A DNA stretch of 64,000 bases, taken from NCBI GenBank assembly GCA_037447655.1, contig JBBHKE010000176.1:1-64000 (forward strand). Direction: 5' to 3'. The position numbers and the translations under genes are program-made. This stretch comes from Zygnema cylindricum (Eukaryota > Streptophyta > Zygnematophyceae > Zygnematales > Zygnemataceae). Below, in pieces: positions 45,284 to 55,806 of this stretch (within the stretch, counting starts at the first letter, position 1; each line of letters starts with the position of its first letter). The notes below the pieces were generated by a model. The model saw only the letters and a program-made list of their open reading frames with translations. It was not told the DNA's origin and ran no database searches.

Positions 45284-46202
45284 TGTTGTTTTTGAAATGT
45301 TAGTTTCGTACTTACGCCACATTTTGTGCGCACGCGACGGTTCGTGCGTAGATTATTACCAGAAATATTGTGGTGGTACAAATGGAGGTTCGAATGGATT
45401 TGTGGATTGGGGGAGTAATTGTACAATTGAAGTTAAAGGATTGTATTTTGATAATGTGGTATCAAGTGGACCGTACGTATGTGATGTCGGTTCATGACGT
45501 GGTTTCATCCTCAAGTGACTAATCAAGTTGATACTCATTACGCGAATTTTACGGAAGCGTCGATGTAAATATTTGGTTGAACATTGATGTGTCTTTTTGT
45601 GAATTAATTATTAGTGTAGATTTACTCACTTTGACATACCTTGAAGTATTCATGTATACCGACATTAATAGAGGTAGCTGGTAGATAGCGTACCGCTGAT
45701 ATGCCTCCGTACATTCAGCAGTAAGCTCTTGTATATATTTGTAGGACTTCGTCATTTTAGGACATAGGAACTTTTTGGACCAAAAACTGTTTATGGTTAT
45801 TTTTGGTAATTTTATCTGAGGATTACTCTCAGATCTGATAGCGGAACTATCTGAAATTCTGCATGTTTGTTCCTATTTATATTTTTAATATTGTCACAGA
45901 TTTTCAGGTCTATGGTGTGCCTGGTCTGTGTTTTACTTCATTGTGAAGTTAGCCTGTCTGATCAAAGTTCTGGCAGACTGTTTTTCTGCAACTTTGACTA
46001 GATGATGTGATCAATCTGTTTATTATTTTTGTCTGAAACTTTGTGAGGTCATTTTATATCCTAGATAATATCTGTAAATGTAGTTTCAGCTTGTTTTGTT
46101 AATTCTGTTGAATTCTGTGTGTATCCAAAGTACGCTGTTTTTTAGGGTAGTCTGTGGTGCTTCCTAGGGTGAATCCATGGCTAGAAATGGCTATGGACAA
46201 CA
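45284..46202 (+). repeat. LTR, family D (3' LTR)
   Basis: Copy of 42801-43719 at offset 2483, the same length and apparently without differences. Confidence 0.92.
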
Positions 46203-47315
46203 CAACCACTAGAATCAATTAGGTTTACACTTTCTCCAAAATGAATACCTTCCACTATTTTCATTTTTTTCATGTCTTTCAACTTATCTAAATGCACATG
46301 TCAAAGCTTCTTGTGCCACAACATAATATCATGAACACAAGCTTACTTAAGTTTTTTCTTTTCATTGTTTAAAATCAACCTAAACATCCTCTGGCTACCT
46401 TTTTCATCAGTGAAATAAACTTCCTCCTCAAAGCTAACTGTAAAGATTCCCTTCCTAGTGCTAGTTTCAAAACTTTTATCATCCAACACAGACGTTGAGA
46501 TGAGGTTTTTGTTTAACTCTGGAATAAACAACACATTAGAGAATGTCACTATGAGTGTCTTCGCATCCACTAAGACTTTCAGATGTACCGATCCTACCAA
46601 AGTAGTAGTGACTACCCTCCCATCCCCATACTCTATCTCTACGGTGGGAATCTTTCCCATCTTAGTGAATAAGTGTTTGTCCTTACACATGTGCATGGAG
46701 GCACCAGAATCCACAATCTAACCTCCTTCACCTTTTAATCCTCTGAAAGCACGTTTATGCTTTCAAGGAATTTTGACCTAAGTCTTCTCCTCCAACTCCT
46801 CATCAACAAGAGTTCATCGTCCTTGTCCTCGGATTTCTCCTCATGTACTTGTGTCACAAAAGCCATTTTTTTTCCTCTTATAGGTCCACCGATCTGCCCC
46901 TCCTTTAACCAAAGTTCGGTTTTGTTAGTGCACTCTGCCATATAGTGCCCTGGTTTCTTACAAAAAGGACACAAAACCTTGGGATCCCTCGGTCCGAACT
47001 CATCGGTGTGATTTTTTTGTCCCCCCCCTCCATAATTTCCTGCTGGTTTTCTGGAATCCTTGTTCCCCCAATTGGTCCCAGCTGCCAAGGCTTGCCCAAT
47101 CTTTCCTCCCCTTCGAATCTCTATTGTATTCTCTCGAACGAGAATCATCCCTACCACTCAATTCCATATCCACCTTGAGGTTGGCAAGTCCTGCACACGG
47201 TTGACTATATTCTCGAACTCATCTGGTAACTTCATGAGCAAACAATTAACCTTTTCCTTTTCAATTTCTACTTTTTGAGCACTATGTAGCTCTATAAAAA
47301 GTGTTGCGAGCTCAT
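46203..47315 (-). pseudogene. Gag C-terminus and protease of element E (broken)
   Basis: 47157-46735 reads the end of the Gag core (MILVRENTIEIRRGG), a zinc knuckle CPFCKKPGHYMAEC (C-X2-C-X4-H-X4-C) and an acidic linker. After a short break, 46714-46343 begins MDSGASMHMCKD, the aspartic protease active site, and continues through IEYGDGRVVTT and VLFIPELNKNLIS to EKGSQRMFRL. The GAG-pre-integrase part continues to 46203 and is then cut by element D. Confidence 0.83.
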
Positions 47316-48317
47316 TGCAATTCTGTGTCCTCCATTGGACTACAGAATACAGAAAGCCTCTAGATAGTATTTAACTAACCCACTTCAAGCCATAACCACC
47401 GCTGCCCAAAAAGTCACACGGACAATTTGACTTCACCCTTGTGTAGCGTGAACTCCCCTGAGTGCGTAGCACAAAGAATCACTGAAAACGGCCAACCAAC
47501 CGATAAGTTATGAGTCGGCAAAAATGCCAAGTTTATACAAACTCTCAAAGGGAGAGAGGTTCCTATCTACCAATATTCTCTAAGTCCTAAATCCCTCTCA
47601 CAACCCCTATCGATTGAAGTACGAACCAATCATATCATTGTAGGGTAAAGAAAAGTACTATTGCCGATGTACTTTCTGTACGGCCCATGTACGGCAACGC
47701 CATTAAGTGGACGTGTGTCCACTTTTCACTTGTCCTTATGTACGCCGAAATTCCTGGACCAAATGTCATCCCTCCGCGTTGCGCCACGTCATGCCACGTC
47801 CATAAACGCCAAAAGTGACCATTCCGTGATCGCGGCATTGATGTACGCCGTCGGATCAGATTCAATATTAAATGTTCGCCGTCAAAACAAATGTCCGATT
47901 CATTTGTTTTCGTGCGAGATAATGTTCGCACTATATAATACTTGGTTCCATGTTCGTCCGTTTGTTATTCCGTTAATTTAATTAATGCACGTAACATTGT
48001 ATTAATAATAATCAAACCTAATGTATCTCATCGGACTCCTACGACAGACTGGTTAGACCTAACGGCTAAGTTGTGCTCTGCCGGTCGGAGGTTCGAGTCC
48101 TGCCGGACTCAACCTTTTGTTGAGAGTGACATAAGTCACTCTTTAGCCCTGCCTGCTTAAGTTAGGACAGCCATGGCTCAACCACCCTCTCTATCCCTCA
48201 GTGACTACGACAAGTATGGTGAGAAGGGAGAGAAGGCGGATGCAGGCTGTCCTTCTATTATATTTTTGTACTAAATTCAGACCTAGAAAATACCAAATAA
48301 AACTACTAATTTCAACA
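47316..48317 (-). repeat. Solo LTR, family F
   Basis: It is 1002 bp. The plus-strand left end TGCAATTCTGTG and right end TTTCAACA correspond to TGTTGAAA...GAATTGCA on the minus strand. The flanks ctcat at 47311-47315 and 48318-48322 are a perfect target duplication. It interrupts the gag of E. It carries the best B-box of the window (48090-48100). Confidence 0.9.
48090..48100 (+). promoter_or_regulatory. Consensus Pol III B-box in LTR
   Basis: GGTTCGAGTCC is a perfect match to the tRNA B-box GGTTCGANTCC and sits in a 5+7+5 T-arm-like hairpin (48086-48105, one mismatch). An A-box-like GACTGGTTAGACC lies about 40 bp upstream (about 48041-48053), and TTTT at 48115-48118 lies downstream. It is antisense to the LTR. 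Confidence 0.6.
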
Positions 48318-48840
48318 CTCATTACAAAAATCCAATATCTTCCCCCCTTTGTATACACATGCATTTATTTTCTGGTCAACTAACTGCTGTTGCTTGATCG
48401 TACCACTTCGGTACATCTCTATGAGAGCCATTCAAATATCGGATGCTTTCTACTTGCAAATGAGGAGATGCAAGTTTTTGAGTAAGATGACAGAGGATGA
48501 ATTGCTTTGCCACCATATTGTTATAGTCCTAGGTATCAATATCATTCTTCTCATTCCTCGAAATAGATGAAATGAATGCCGAAGTGGTTGCTATAGGTGT
48601 GATTGTCTCCTTCTCCTTTCCTTTGTCCACCACCTCCCTTTCGTTTGTCGTCTTCGTTGGAGATGGATCTGCATCTCTAGTGAATTTGCTTCCTCCAAAC
48701 CATGGAGGGATGCCTAGACCGGATGGACGCCTCACCCGTCCATTCACTATTCCCCAAAACCTTTTCTCACAAAGAGCTCTTGTCATCATACTCTCCCTGT
48801 ATAAGAAGCCAGTTCAATTAAAGATGGGCACCCTAGAGGG
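48318..48840 (-). pseudogene. Gag N-terminus of element E
   Basis: The minus frame 48789-48529 reads MMTRALCEKRFWGIVNG and GIPPWFGGSKFTRDADPSP, matching the Gag start of element I. The first codons near 48840 encode the PPSRVPIFN-type text, but the primer site itself is lost at a deletion junction. Confidence 0.78.
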
Positions 48841-49360
48841 TGGTACTCTAGGAGAGAGGCGGCTACCTATAAAATTTTTAAAGTCCTTAATCCCTCTCTA
48901 AACCCTCTACTCCTACAGTACGGCACCAATCAAAATACTGTGTTGTACAGAAAGGTACAGGTGCCCAATTACTTTCTGTATGGCCATCGTACGGTATGGC
49001 CAAAATAATAATGTGTTGTACAGAAAGGTACAGGTGCCGGAGTACTTTTTGTGTGGCCATCGTACGGCATGGCCAAAATATCGACGTCTGCCATATCTGG
49101 ATTCGTTCCTATATTCTTTCGGAGATGTCGCAAGCCAATGAGGTTGTGCCACGTGTCACTTAACGTGGCGGTGACCAAAAACTACCAAAATGCCTATTCC
49201 GCGATCTCCGCACCTATCATGGTTGTTCGATCAAAACCGACTTTCAACTCTAGCTGTCGAAAATAACTTTCTCAGTATTTGATTCGCCGTCGAAACAAAT
49301 GCGTAAAATTTGTTTCAAGAAGTACCGTAAGCTGTACTAATACTCTAACTGTTTTTGTAA
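48841..49360 (-). repeat. LTR, family B (5' LTR of E, internal fragment)
   Basis: Only the middle of the LTR remains, from the tactctaggagagagg segment next to the TATA region to the gaagtaccgtaagctg segment. Both the primer-site end and the U3 start are deleted. A stretch of about 60 bp (aatactgtgttgtacagaaaggtacaggtgcc type) is repeated near 48940 and 49010. Confidence 0.72.
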
Positions 49361-50347
49361 TTCTGTGTCCTCCATTTGATGACACAATTCCCCTTTGTAT
49401 ATGAAGCCTCTAGTGAATTTTCAACGACCTCCCTTGTTTAGGAATACTTGCCACTTTGGCAAGCAAAGTATATTAATGACTACACCCATGTGTAGTCTTG
49501 GCTCCACTGAGTCCACAGCCAAAAAAATCTCTGAAAACAGGCGATTTGTTATGAAGTGGCAAAAATGCCTATTTGTACCGAACAACTCTGGGAGAGAGGC
49601 GACTACCTACAAAATTGCTAAGTCCTAAAACTCCTCTCTAAAAACCTTATCTGCTGCTGTAGAGCACCAATCACAAAACTGTACCGTAGAAGAGGGTACA
49701 GGTCCCGTGGTACCTTCAGTACCGTTAAGTTACGCCATGGCCATGGTGAGGACGTTTGTCACACTCACACTTGTCCTGATGCTTCTCGAAAATTCTGCTT
49801 TCCATTGATGCTGCGCCATGTGTCATCTGGTGACGTATTGTCCATAAACCACCAAAACAACCATTCCATGATATCATCTTTAATGACACGCGTCCGATCC
49901 AACTGATGTATTAACGTGCGGCGTCCAAATAATTTTCGATCAATTTGTTTAGTGCGATATCGGAGTACATACGAAATTCGCACCTTTTCTATGTGAGATT
50001 TCTCGCAGATCTAGTTAATCGGCTTTTAAATAACTATCGAGCCCTATATTTCCCATTACACGTCCTAGACTATATGACAACGTTGCTGGTTATTCCGACA
50101 AACCATACGGACCAAGATCAATTCCTAGCTGGTCCATATGTTTTTGGTATAGTTTTCTGAGACAGTCCTCTGCCCTCTCTTGGTGCTTAGGATCTGGATC
50201 TATCTCTCTCTCTCTCTCCGGTCATCATTGACTACAACAAGTATGGAGACCAGGGAGAGAGAGGCTAGAGCCTAGCTAAGACTTTTTTATTTTGTTCCTT
50301 TAGAAATGACTTAGAAAATACAAATAAGAAAGACACATATTTCAACA
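49361..50347 (-). repeat. LTR, family F (3' LTR of M)
   Basis: It starts aattctgtgtcctcc, lacking the terminal TGC, and ends TTTCAACA at 50347 beside a polypurine tract (ctctttatttt at 50348). The tRNA-like module lies near 50080-50130 (plus strand) with TTTTT at about 50139, and a foldback near 50165-50270. Confidence 0.82.
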
Positions 50348-51079
50348 CTCTTTATTTTCTAGTCATTTTTTAATTTGAGTGCACACTGTTCTCTGCAAAA
50401 TTTAAGTTTGGGAGATGAGACTGGCTTTGTCATCATATCTGCCACCATCTCTCCATCTGGCCTTTACTCCAGGCTGACAATTTTGTTTTTAACTTTCTCT
50501 CTCACAAAACTCAGTCATATGTCCATATGTTTTGCCTTAAATTGGTGTTTTGGGTTGGCTGCAATTTCAATTGCAGCCTTATTATCACAAAACACTTTTT
50601 GCACACCAACCTTGATGAATGGAAGTTCTTGTAGCAAAGACTTCACCCACATCAACTCTTTGACAGCAAAACAAGAGGCCATGTACTCAGCCTCTATAGT
50701 GGACTGAACAACCACGATATGTTGCTTACTTCTCCAACAGCAAGCACCACTCCCAACATACAAAACATACACAGAGGTACACCTTCTCATAGAAGCATCC
50801 CCATAGCTAGCATCACACCAAGTAATGATGTGAGTGTTCTCCCCTTCCAGATGTAACCAAAGATCCCTAGTTCCTATCAGATATCTCATCACCCTCTAGG
50901 CTTTCTCCTAATCTCTCTTTTTAGGTTCATTAAGACTTCTAAGCATTGACTTCATGAACTATCTCTCTTCTAAGCTCATTTTCATCAAAAATGATTACAC
51001 CTCCTTCTACACTCCTATCACAAACTTTCTTCCAGTCCATGGGAGTGGTACAACTGTTTGCCTTTGTAACTCTAAGACC
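50348..51079 (-). pseudogene. RNase H and C-terminal Pol of element M
   Basis: The minus frame 50892-50515 reads MRYLIGTRDLWLHLEGENT, ITWCDASYGD (first Asp), QSTIEAEYMASCFAVKELMW (Glu), and VFCDNKAAIEIAANPKHQF (Asp): all three catalytic RNase H acidic residues are kept. The C-terminus continues to a DMMTKPVSSPKLKFC segment near 50400. The upstream end is cut at 51079 by element G. Stops occur outside the open frame. Confidence 0.85.
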
Positions 51080-51393
51080 TGTTGAAATTTATAGATTTCT
51101 AGAGTATTTCTAGGTTTAAATATGTTAGTATAAAAGGAAAAGAAAAGGACGGACAGCCTGCCTCCACCTCCTCTCTCTAGCCCACATACTTGTTGTAGTC
51201 ATTGAAGGAAAGAGAGGGTGGTTGATCCATGGCTGCCTTAGTTCAAACAGGCAATTATTTTTACTAGGTTACTAAAAATATACCTGACGGACACGGGATT
51301 TGATCCCGGTACCTACTGTTCGCCAAGTTGGCCGGTAGCGGTCAGCTTTATCCTATTAGACTAAGACCAATAATAAATACTACAGTATGTGAT

Positions 51394-51446
<53 letters not shown>

Positions 51447-52151
51447 GAGAGGAACAAATTCATTTACCTAAAACTGTATACGGCATGCATAAATACAGTT
51501 TTATGAAAGTACGAAGTACGATACTATTTCCAAACAGATACCACGCATTTTGTTCCGACAGCGAAACAAATGGCGCGCAAGTATTTATAACGGCTAAGAT
51601 TGCATCTCGATGCAAAACCAACGGCGCACATCTTGCCGAAATCCCGGAGTGGTCACTTTGGCGTTTTGTGACGTGGATGCCCTAGAGCCACGTGAAATGA
51701 TGACATTTGGTCATGAGAATTCCGAGGAATGTACGGACGAGTGAAAAGTAGACACGCGTCCGATAAATAGCCTTGTCGTACATAAGCCGTACAAATGGTA
51801 CACCGGCAGTAGTACTTTTTGGTACGGTACAGTAATCTGATTGGTCTGTACTTTAGTAGATAGAAGTTATTAGAGGAAATTATGACTTAGAAAATTTTGG
51901 TAGGTAGTCACCTCTCCCTTTGTGAGCTTGTACAAATTGGCATTTTTGTTGCCTCATAACTTATCGGCTGGTTGACCTTTTTCACTGATTATTTTTGCTA
52001 CGGACTCAAGGGAGTCCATGCTAAATAAGGGTGCAGTCAAACTGTCATTTTGACTTCCTAGACAGCAGTGGTTGTGGCTTGAAGTGGGTTAGTTAAATAC
52101 TATCTAGAGGCTTCCTTTATTCTGTGGTCCAATGGAGGACACAGAATTGCA
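51080..52151 (+). repeat. LTR, family F (5' LTR of G)
   Basis: Starts TGTTGAAATTTATAG, ends GGACACAGAATTGCA, 1072 bp. It holds the foldback (about 51160-51230), antisense tRNA-like module (about 51285-51365), a (TA)n tract at 51396-51443 absent from other LTRs, and ACGT boxes. Confidence 0.88.
51396..51443. repeat. (TA)n microsatellite
   Basis: About 24 uninterrupted TA units inside the LTR, just after the tRNA-like module. Confidence 0.95.
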
Positions 52152-53110
52152 GGTTATGGGCCCACCCTCTAGGGTGCCCACCTTCAATGGATCTGGGTTT
52201 CTCTATTTGGAAGCCATGATGATGGGAGCTTTGTGCGAAAAACGATATTGGGGTATCGTCAGTGGACAAGTGAAACGTCCACCTTCGGGAACTCCACTAG
52301 GATTTAGAGGAGTAAGGTTTCCTGCAGCAACGGGTGCCTCAGCGGAGGAGGCAGATGATAGGGAAAGCAGTGTGTCCGAAAAGGGGAAAGGGAAGGAGGC
52401 ACCCCTCACTCCTATTGCCACAGTCTCGCGAGCGACGACCGTGAAGATCGCGGAGAACGATACTCAAATATGGGAGGATGTAAACATGGCTTCCAAGAAC
52501 TTCATTCTGAGGCACCTCACTCAAGCTTTGGTCACTCCTCATCTTCACATTTACAAGGCCGAGGAGTTGTGGGTGAGTTTGGTGGAGATTTATAGAGCTT
52601 GAACTATTCAGGAGCTCTAGTTGGCTGAGCAAAAGCTAGTGCGTTACACTTACAAAGGAGGAAAGATGTTAGATTACTGTAATGATCTTTCTTGTTTGTA
52701 TATGGAGATGGAAAGTGCCGATGGATAGATACAATGAAAATGAAAGTTAACACCCTTATCATTAAGTTACTAGATGAGTACGAGAACATAGTGTACGTTG
52801 TACAGGAAATGCTGATAGTTCATGGAAATGGAACACAGTGGTCAGGATGATACTTGTGCACAAAAACAAAATGGAGATTAGGGGAGGAGGAAAGAGCATT
52901 TAAGCTCTAGCAACATGAGGAGACCGATAGGGGAAGGACCCGAAAAATTTGTGCTAAGGGGAAAGAGATCATTGTAGAGGACTGAGGCCCCCAAAGGGTC
53001 TTTGTCATTTTTGCAAAAAGCCGGGACACTTCATCGCAGATTGTGTCAAGATGTCGTAGCTGAGACTCCAAGAGAACCATGGAGGGGGTTCTTCTGGAGG
53101 GAAGAAAAAG
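52132..53110 (+). pseudogene. Gag of element G (broken)
   Basis: The start in the LTR (MEDTELQ) leads into VMGPPSRVPTFNGSGF, where the primer site is coding. The first 156 residues are open and then stop (52600-52602); downstream text in shifted frames contains the KMLDYCNDLS segment and a zinc knuckle CHFCKKPGHFIADC near 53000-53045. Product function as for other copia Gag proteins; this copy is disabled. Confidence 0.82.
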
Positions 53111-53116
53111 GCACTT

Positions 53117-53744
53117 GTGGTTACAAAAGTGACAGGAGAAACCGAGGATGAGTCTTCTGAGAAGGATGGGGAGCTTTTTCTTGACGAGAATCTGGAGGAG
53201 AAAGAGATCCCTCGTAGACAAAAATGTGCCCTTGGAGCAATTCGGGAGGCTCTTGAGGAAGGATGGATCATCGACTCAGGTGCATCCATGCATATGTGTC
53301 GTGATAAGGAACTCTTCACTAAGCTAAGAAAGATCCCTACTGTAGAGATAGAGTATGGGGATGGGAGAGTGGTTACTACAGATCTAGTGGGATCAGTAGA
53401 TCTGAAAGTCTTAGTGGAGGGTAAGACTTCTATACTTACATTCTCAGATGTACTTTACAATTCCTCAGGTGAGTAAAAATCTTGTCTCTACGTCTGTGCT
53501 AGATGACAAAGAGTTTGATACCTTCACTAGAAAGGGAGTCTTTACAACTAAGTATGGGGATGAAGTTTACATCACCGCAGATAAGGGTAGCCAAGGAATG
53601 TTTAGGCTTAATTTGAGTAATGAAATGAAGAATGCTTACTATGTTGGTGTTCCTAAGTTGATGATTTGGCATAAGCCGTTGGGGCATGTACATTTTGATA
53701 GGTTGAGCGAAATGAAAAAGCTTGGGGTAGTAGAAGGAATTTAG
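53117..53744 (+). pseudogene. Protease and GAG-pre-integrase region of element G
   Basis: 53117-53476 reads an acidic linker, then WIIDSGASMHMCRDKELF with the catalytic Asp, and VEIEYGDGRVVTT. A frameshift near 53455 moves to 53448-53744, with VSKNLVSTSVLDDKEF and the LIWH-type zinc region (MIWHKPLGHVHFDRLSEM). Confidence 0.84.
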
Positions 53745-54734
53745 TTTGGGGATAGTGAAATTGTGGATGATTCTAGTGGTTGTGCTCAAGGTAAGGCTCA
53801 CAAACTTCCCTTTCCCAAAGCCGCCACATATATAGGTGATAAATTATTAGATTTGGTCCACACATATATTTGGGGACCTGCAAAAGTACCTTCGGTTGGA
53901 GGAAAGAGGTTTATGATGACAATAACCGATGACTGGTCTAGATACTCTAGAGTATACTTTCTAAAAACAAAGTCTGAAGCATCAACTTACTTCGAAGAAT
54001 ATAAAGGATGGAGTGAGAAGTTGCATGAAACCCCCATTAAGAGGATAAGTAGTGATAATGGGGGGGAATATACCTTTAATCAGTTTGAAGAATATTTGAG
54101 ATATGAGGGAGTACAGCACAAGAAAACTGTACCATATAACCCATAACAAAATGGGGTAGCTGAGAGGTTGAATCGAACACAAAGAGATAGTGCATGCAGT
54201 ATGTTGGCCGAAAAAAAAATAGGAAAGAGATTTTGGGCAGAGGCAATGAACTGTGCCAACTACATTAAGAATTGAGTCATTACCTCAACTGTAAAGGGAG
54301 TGGACACCTTATGAGAGATGAGTTGGAAGGAAACCAGGTATTTCACACCTTAAAGTGTTTGGTAGCCAAGTTTACACTCTTAACACCGATAGAAAGAACT
54401 GGAAACTAGATGCTAAGGGAAAACCTGGATACTTTGTGGGATATGATTAGGATGTTAAGGTGTATAGAGTCTATGACTTAGCAAAGAAAGATTTCATCGT
54501 GGTCAAACACATAGTTGTCATGGATGAACGAGAGTCATTTCATCCCTTCAAATATACAAAGAAGATAAAAATCAGATTCGAGTCCGAAAGTGAGGAGAAA
54601 TCGGTCGCTCCCAAAAGAGACATGAGTGAAACCGTGATTGCAAATTCAGGGGAGATCCGAGATACAGAAGACTCACCAGAAACCTCACATACTCTTATGG
54701 ACCTCGAGGAGATAGAAGAAACGAGACTAGAACT
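53745..54734 (+). pseudogene. Integrase of element G (broken)
   Basis: GCAQGKAHKLPFPK completes the zinc region. The core keeps the first Asp (TITDDWSRYSRVYFLK) and the second (RISSDNGGEYTF). The Glu region GVAERLNRT lies just after a stop at 54145. Further stops precede the C-terminal part (54460-54780, YRVYDLAKKDFIVVKH). It ends at the element I insertion. Confidence 0.83.
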
Positions 54735-55791
54735 TGTAGAAATTAATGGTCTTTTTAAAGTATTTTCTAGGTCTGAATAGAAATAAGAAAAAAGCCGAGG
54801 CAGTCTATCTCTAACTTCTCTCTCCAACTTCTCAAACTTGTCGCAGTCACTGAGAAATTGGAGAAGGAGCTAGAGCCATGGCTACCTAGGCTATCTAGAG
54901 GTTTACGAGAAAATATATTTTAGTTAGGGGTTTAATTTACTAAAAGATATGTGCCGGCCACAGGATTTGATCCTGGTACCTGCCGGCCGGCAGACAGCCA
55001 GTAGCCGGTAGCCTTAGCCGTTAAGTCTAGGAGTAGTGGTATGTACTATATGGTTTGATAATTACTTAAACATTTATACGTAGGATAGTTCATTTAACTG
55101 TAACTGTTTACGAGAGACATATATCCAATAAATGTAAAAGTACGGATTTCGGTACGGATAAGAAACGAATACCGCGCATTTAATTCTTTAGTGAAACGAA
55201 TACCGCGCATGTATTTATTACGGCTATGATTATATGTGAATATAATCGGACGTCCGGAATTAACACCGAGATCGCGGAAGAGGATTTCGGCGGTTTGTGG
55301 TCATCGCCACATCGGATGACACGTGGCGGAATCACATTGGATCGCGGCATCTTCGAGGATAAAGGGAGCGAATCCGGACATACCACGTGTCGACATTTAA
55401 GCCATGTCGTACAATGGCCCTGCATAAAGTACATCGGCAGTTGTACTTTTGTGTAGGAAACTGAAATCTGATTGGCTCCGTACATCAGTAGATACAGTCT
55501 GTGAGAGAGATAGGACTTAGAAAAATTAGAAGATAGGACCCTCTCTCCCAAAGAGCTTCTTTACAAAAGGTCAACTTTGACCCTCCATAACTTACTGCTC
55601 AGGGGAGAAAATTCAGAGATTCTTTTTGCTATCGACTCGAGGAGTCTTGTATTCACAAGGGTGAAGTTGGTCAGAGTTTTTGTCTGCCAGGGTGGCAGTT
55701 ATTTTTGCTGAAACACAAAGGGGTCAGGGTTATCCTACAGGCTTCTTGGAAGCTGTCCACTCTGAGGACTTATGGAGGTCTCAGAGTTTCA
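54735..55791 (+). repeat. LTR, family B (5' LTR of I)
   Basis: Starts TGTAGAAATTAATGG, ends GAGTTTCA, 1057 bp. The tRNA-like module lies at about 54950-55030 (minus strand): the T-arm loop is ATCAAAT and an 8-bp stem TGCCGGCC/GGCCGGCA encloses it. ACGT boxes are at 55320-55327 and 55385-55392. Confidence 0.9.
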
Positions 55792-55806
55792 GGTTATGGG
55801 CCCACC
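55792..55806 (+). other. Half-tRNA primer-binding site
   Basis: GGTTATGGGCCCACC directly after the LTR; all 15 positions fit the predicted complement of plant initiator tRNA-Met nt 25-39. Confidence 0.82.

Larger units (their letters stand above)
42801..46202 (+). mobile_element. Element D, complete copia element with gag only
   Basis: Two 919-bp LTRs (42801-43719 and 45284-46202) flank a 1564-bp interior. The target duplication caacc lies at 42796-42800 and 46203-46207. The LTR copies look identical wherever I compared them, so the insertion is recent. The interior holds a primer site (43720-43734), one gag ORF and a polypurine tract (about 45271-45283, aatttcgggggag). It has no protease, integrase or RT, so it must be moved by another element. 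It split the GAG-pre-integrase region of E. Confidence 0.92.
39177..49360 (-). mobile_element. Element E, copia gag-pol remnant (family B)
   Basis: Minus strand, right to left: partial 5' LTR (49360-48841), gag N-terminus (48840-48318), solo F LTR (48317-47316), rest of gag and protease (47315-46203), nested element D (46202-42801), integrase, RT and RNase H (42800-40120), 3' LTR (40119-39177, truncated). The LTR start TGTAGAAATTAATGG and the proteins match element I, its plus-strand relative. Confidence 0.85.
51080..54734 (+). mobile_element. Element G, copia gag-pol, 5' part (family F)
   Basis: 5' LTR (51080-52151), primer site (52152-52166), gag, protease and integrase, then cut by element I at 54735. 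RT and the 3' LTR would lie beyond the window. It inserted into element M (flank agacc at 51075-51079). Confidence 0.86.

Noticed and set aside
45042-45497. Second ORF of element D crossing into the 3' LTR
   Set aside because: Half of it is LTR sequence that also occurs at the 5' end; no domain is seen.
51389-51685. 98-residue ORF beginning with IYIYIY repeats
   Set aside because: It is a translation of the (TA)n microsatellite and LTR sequence.
55180-55551. ORFs inside LTRs on either strand (also 1458-1682, 57492-57791, 60666-60965)
   Set aside because: They recur wherever the LTR does and differ in frame between families, so they are not coding.
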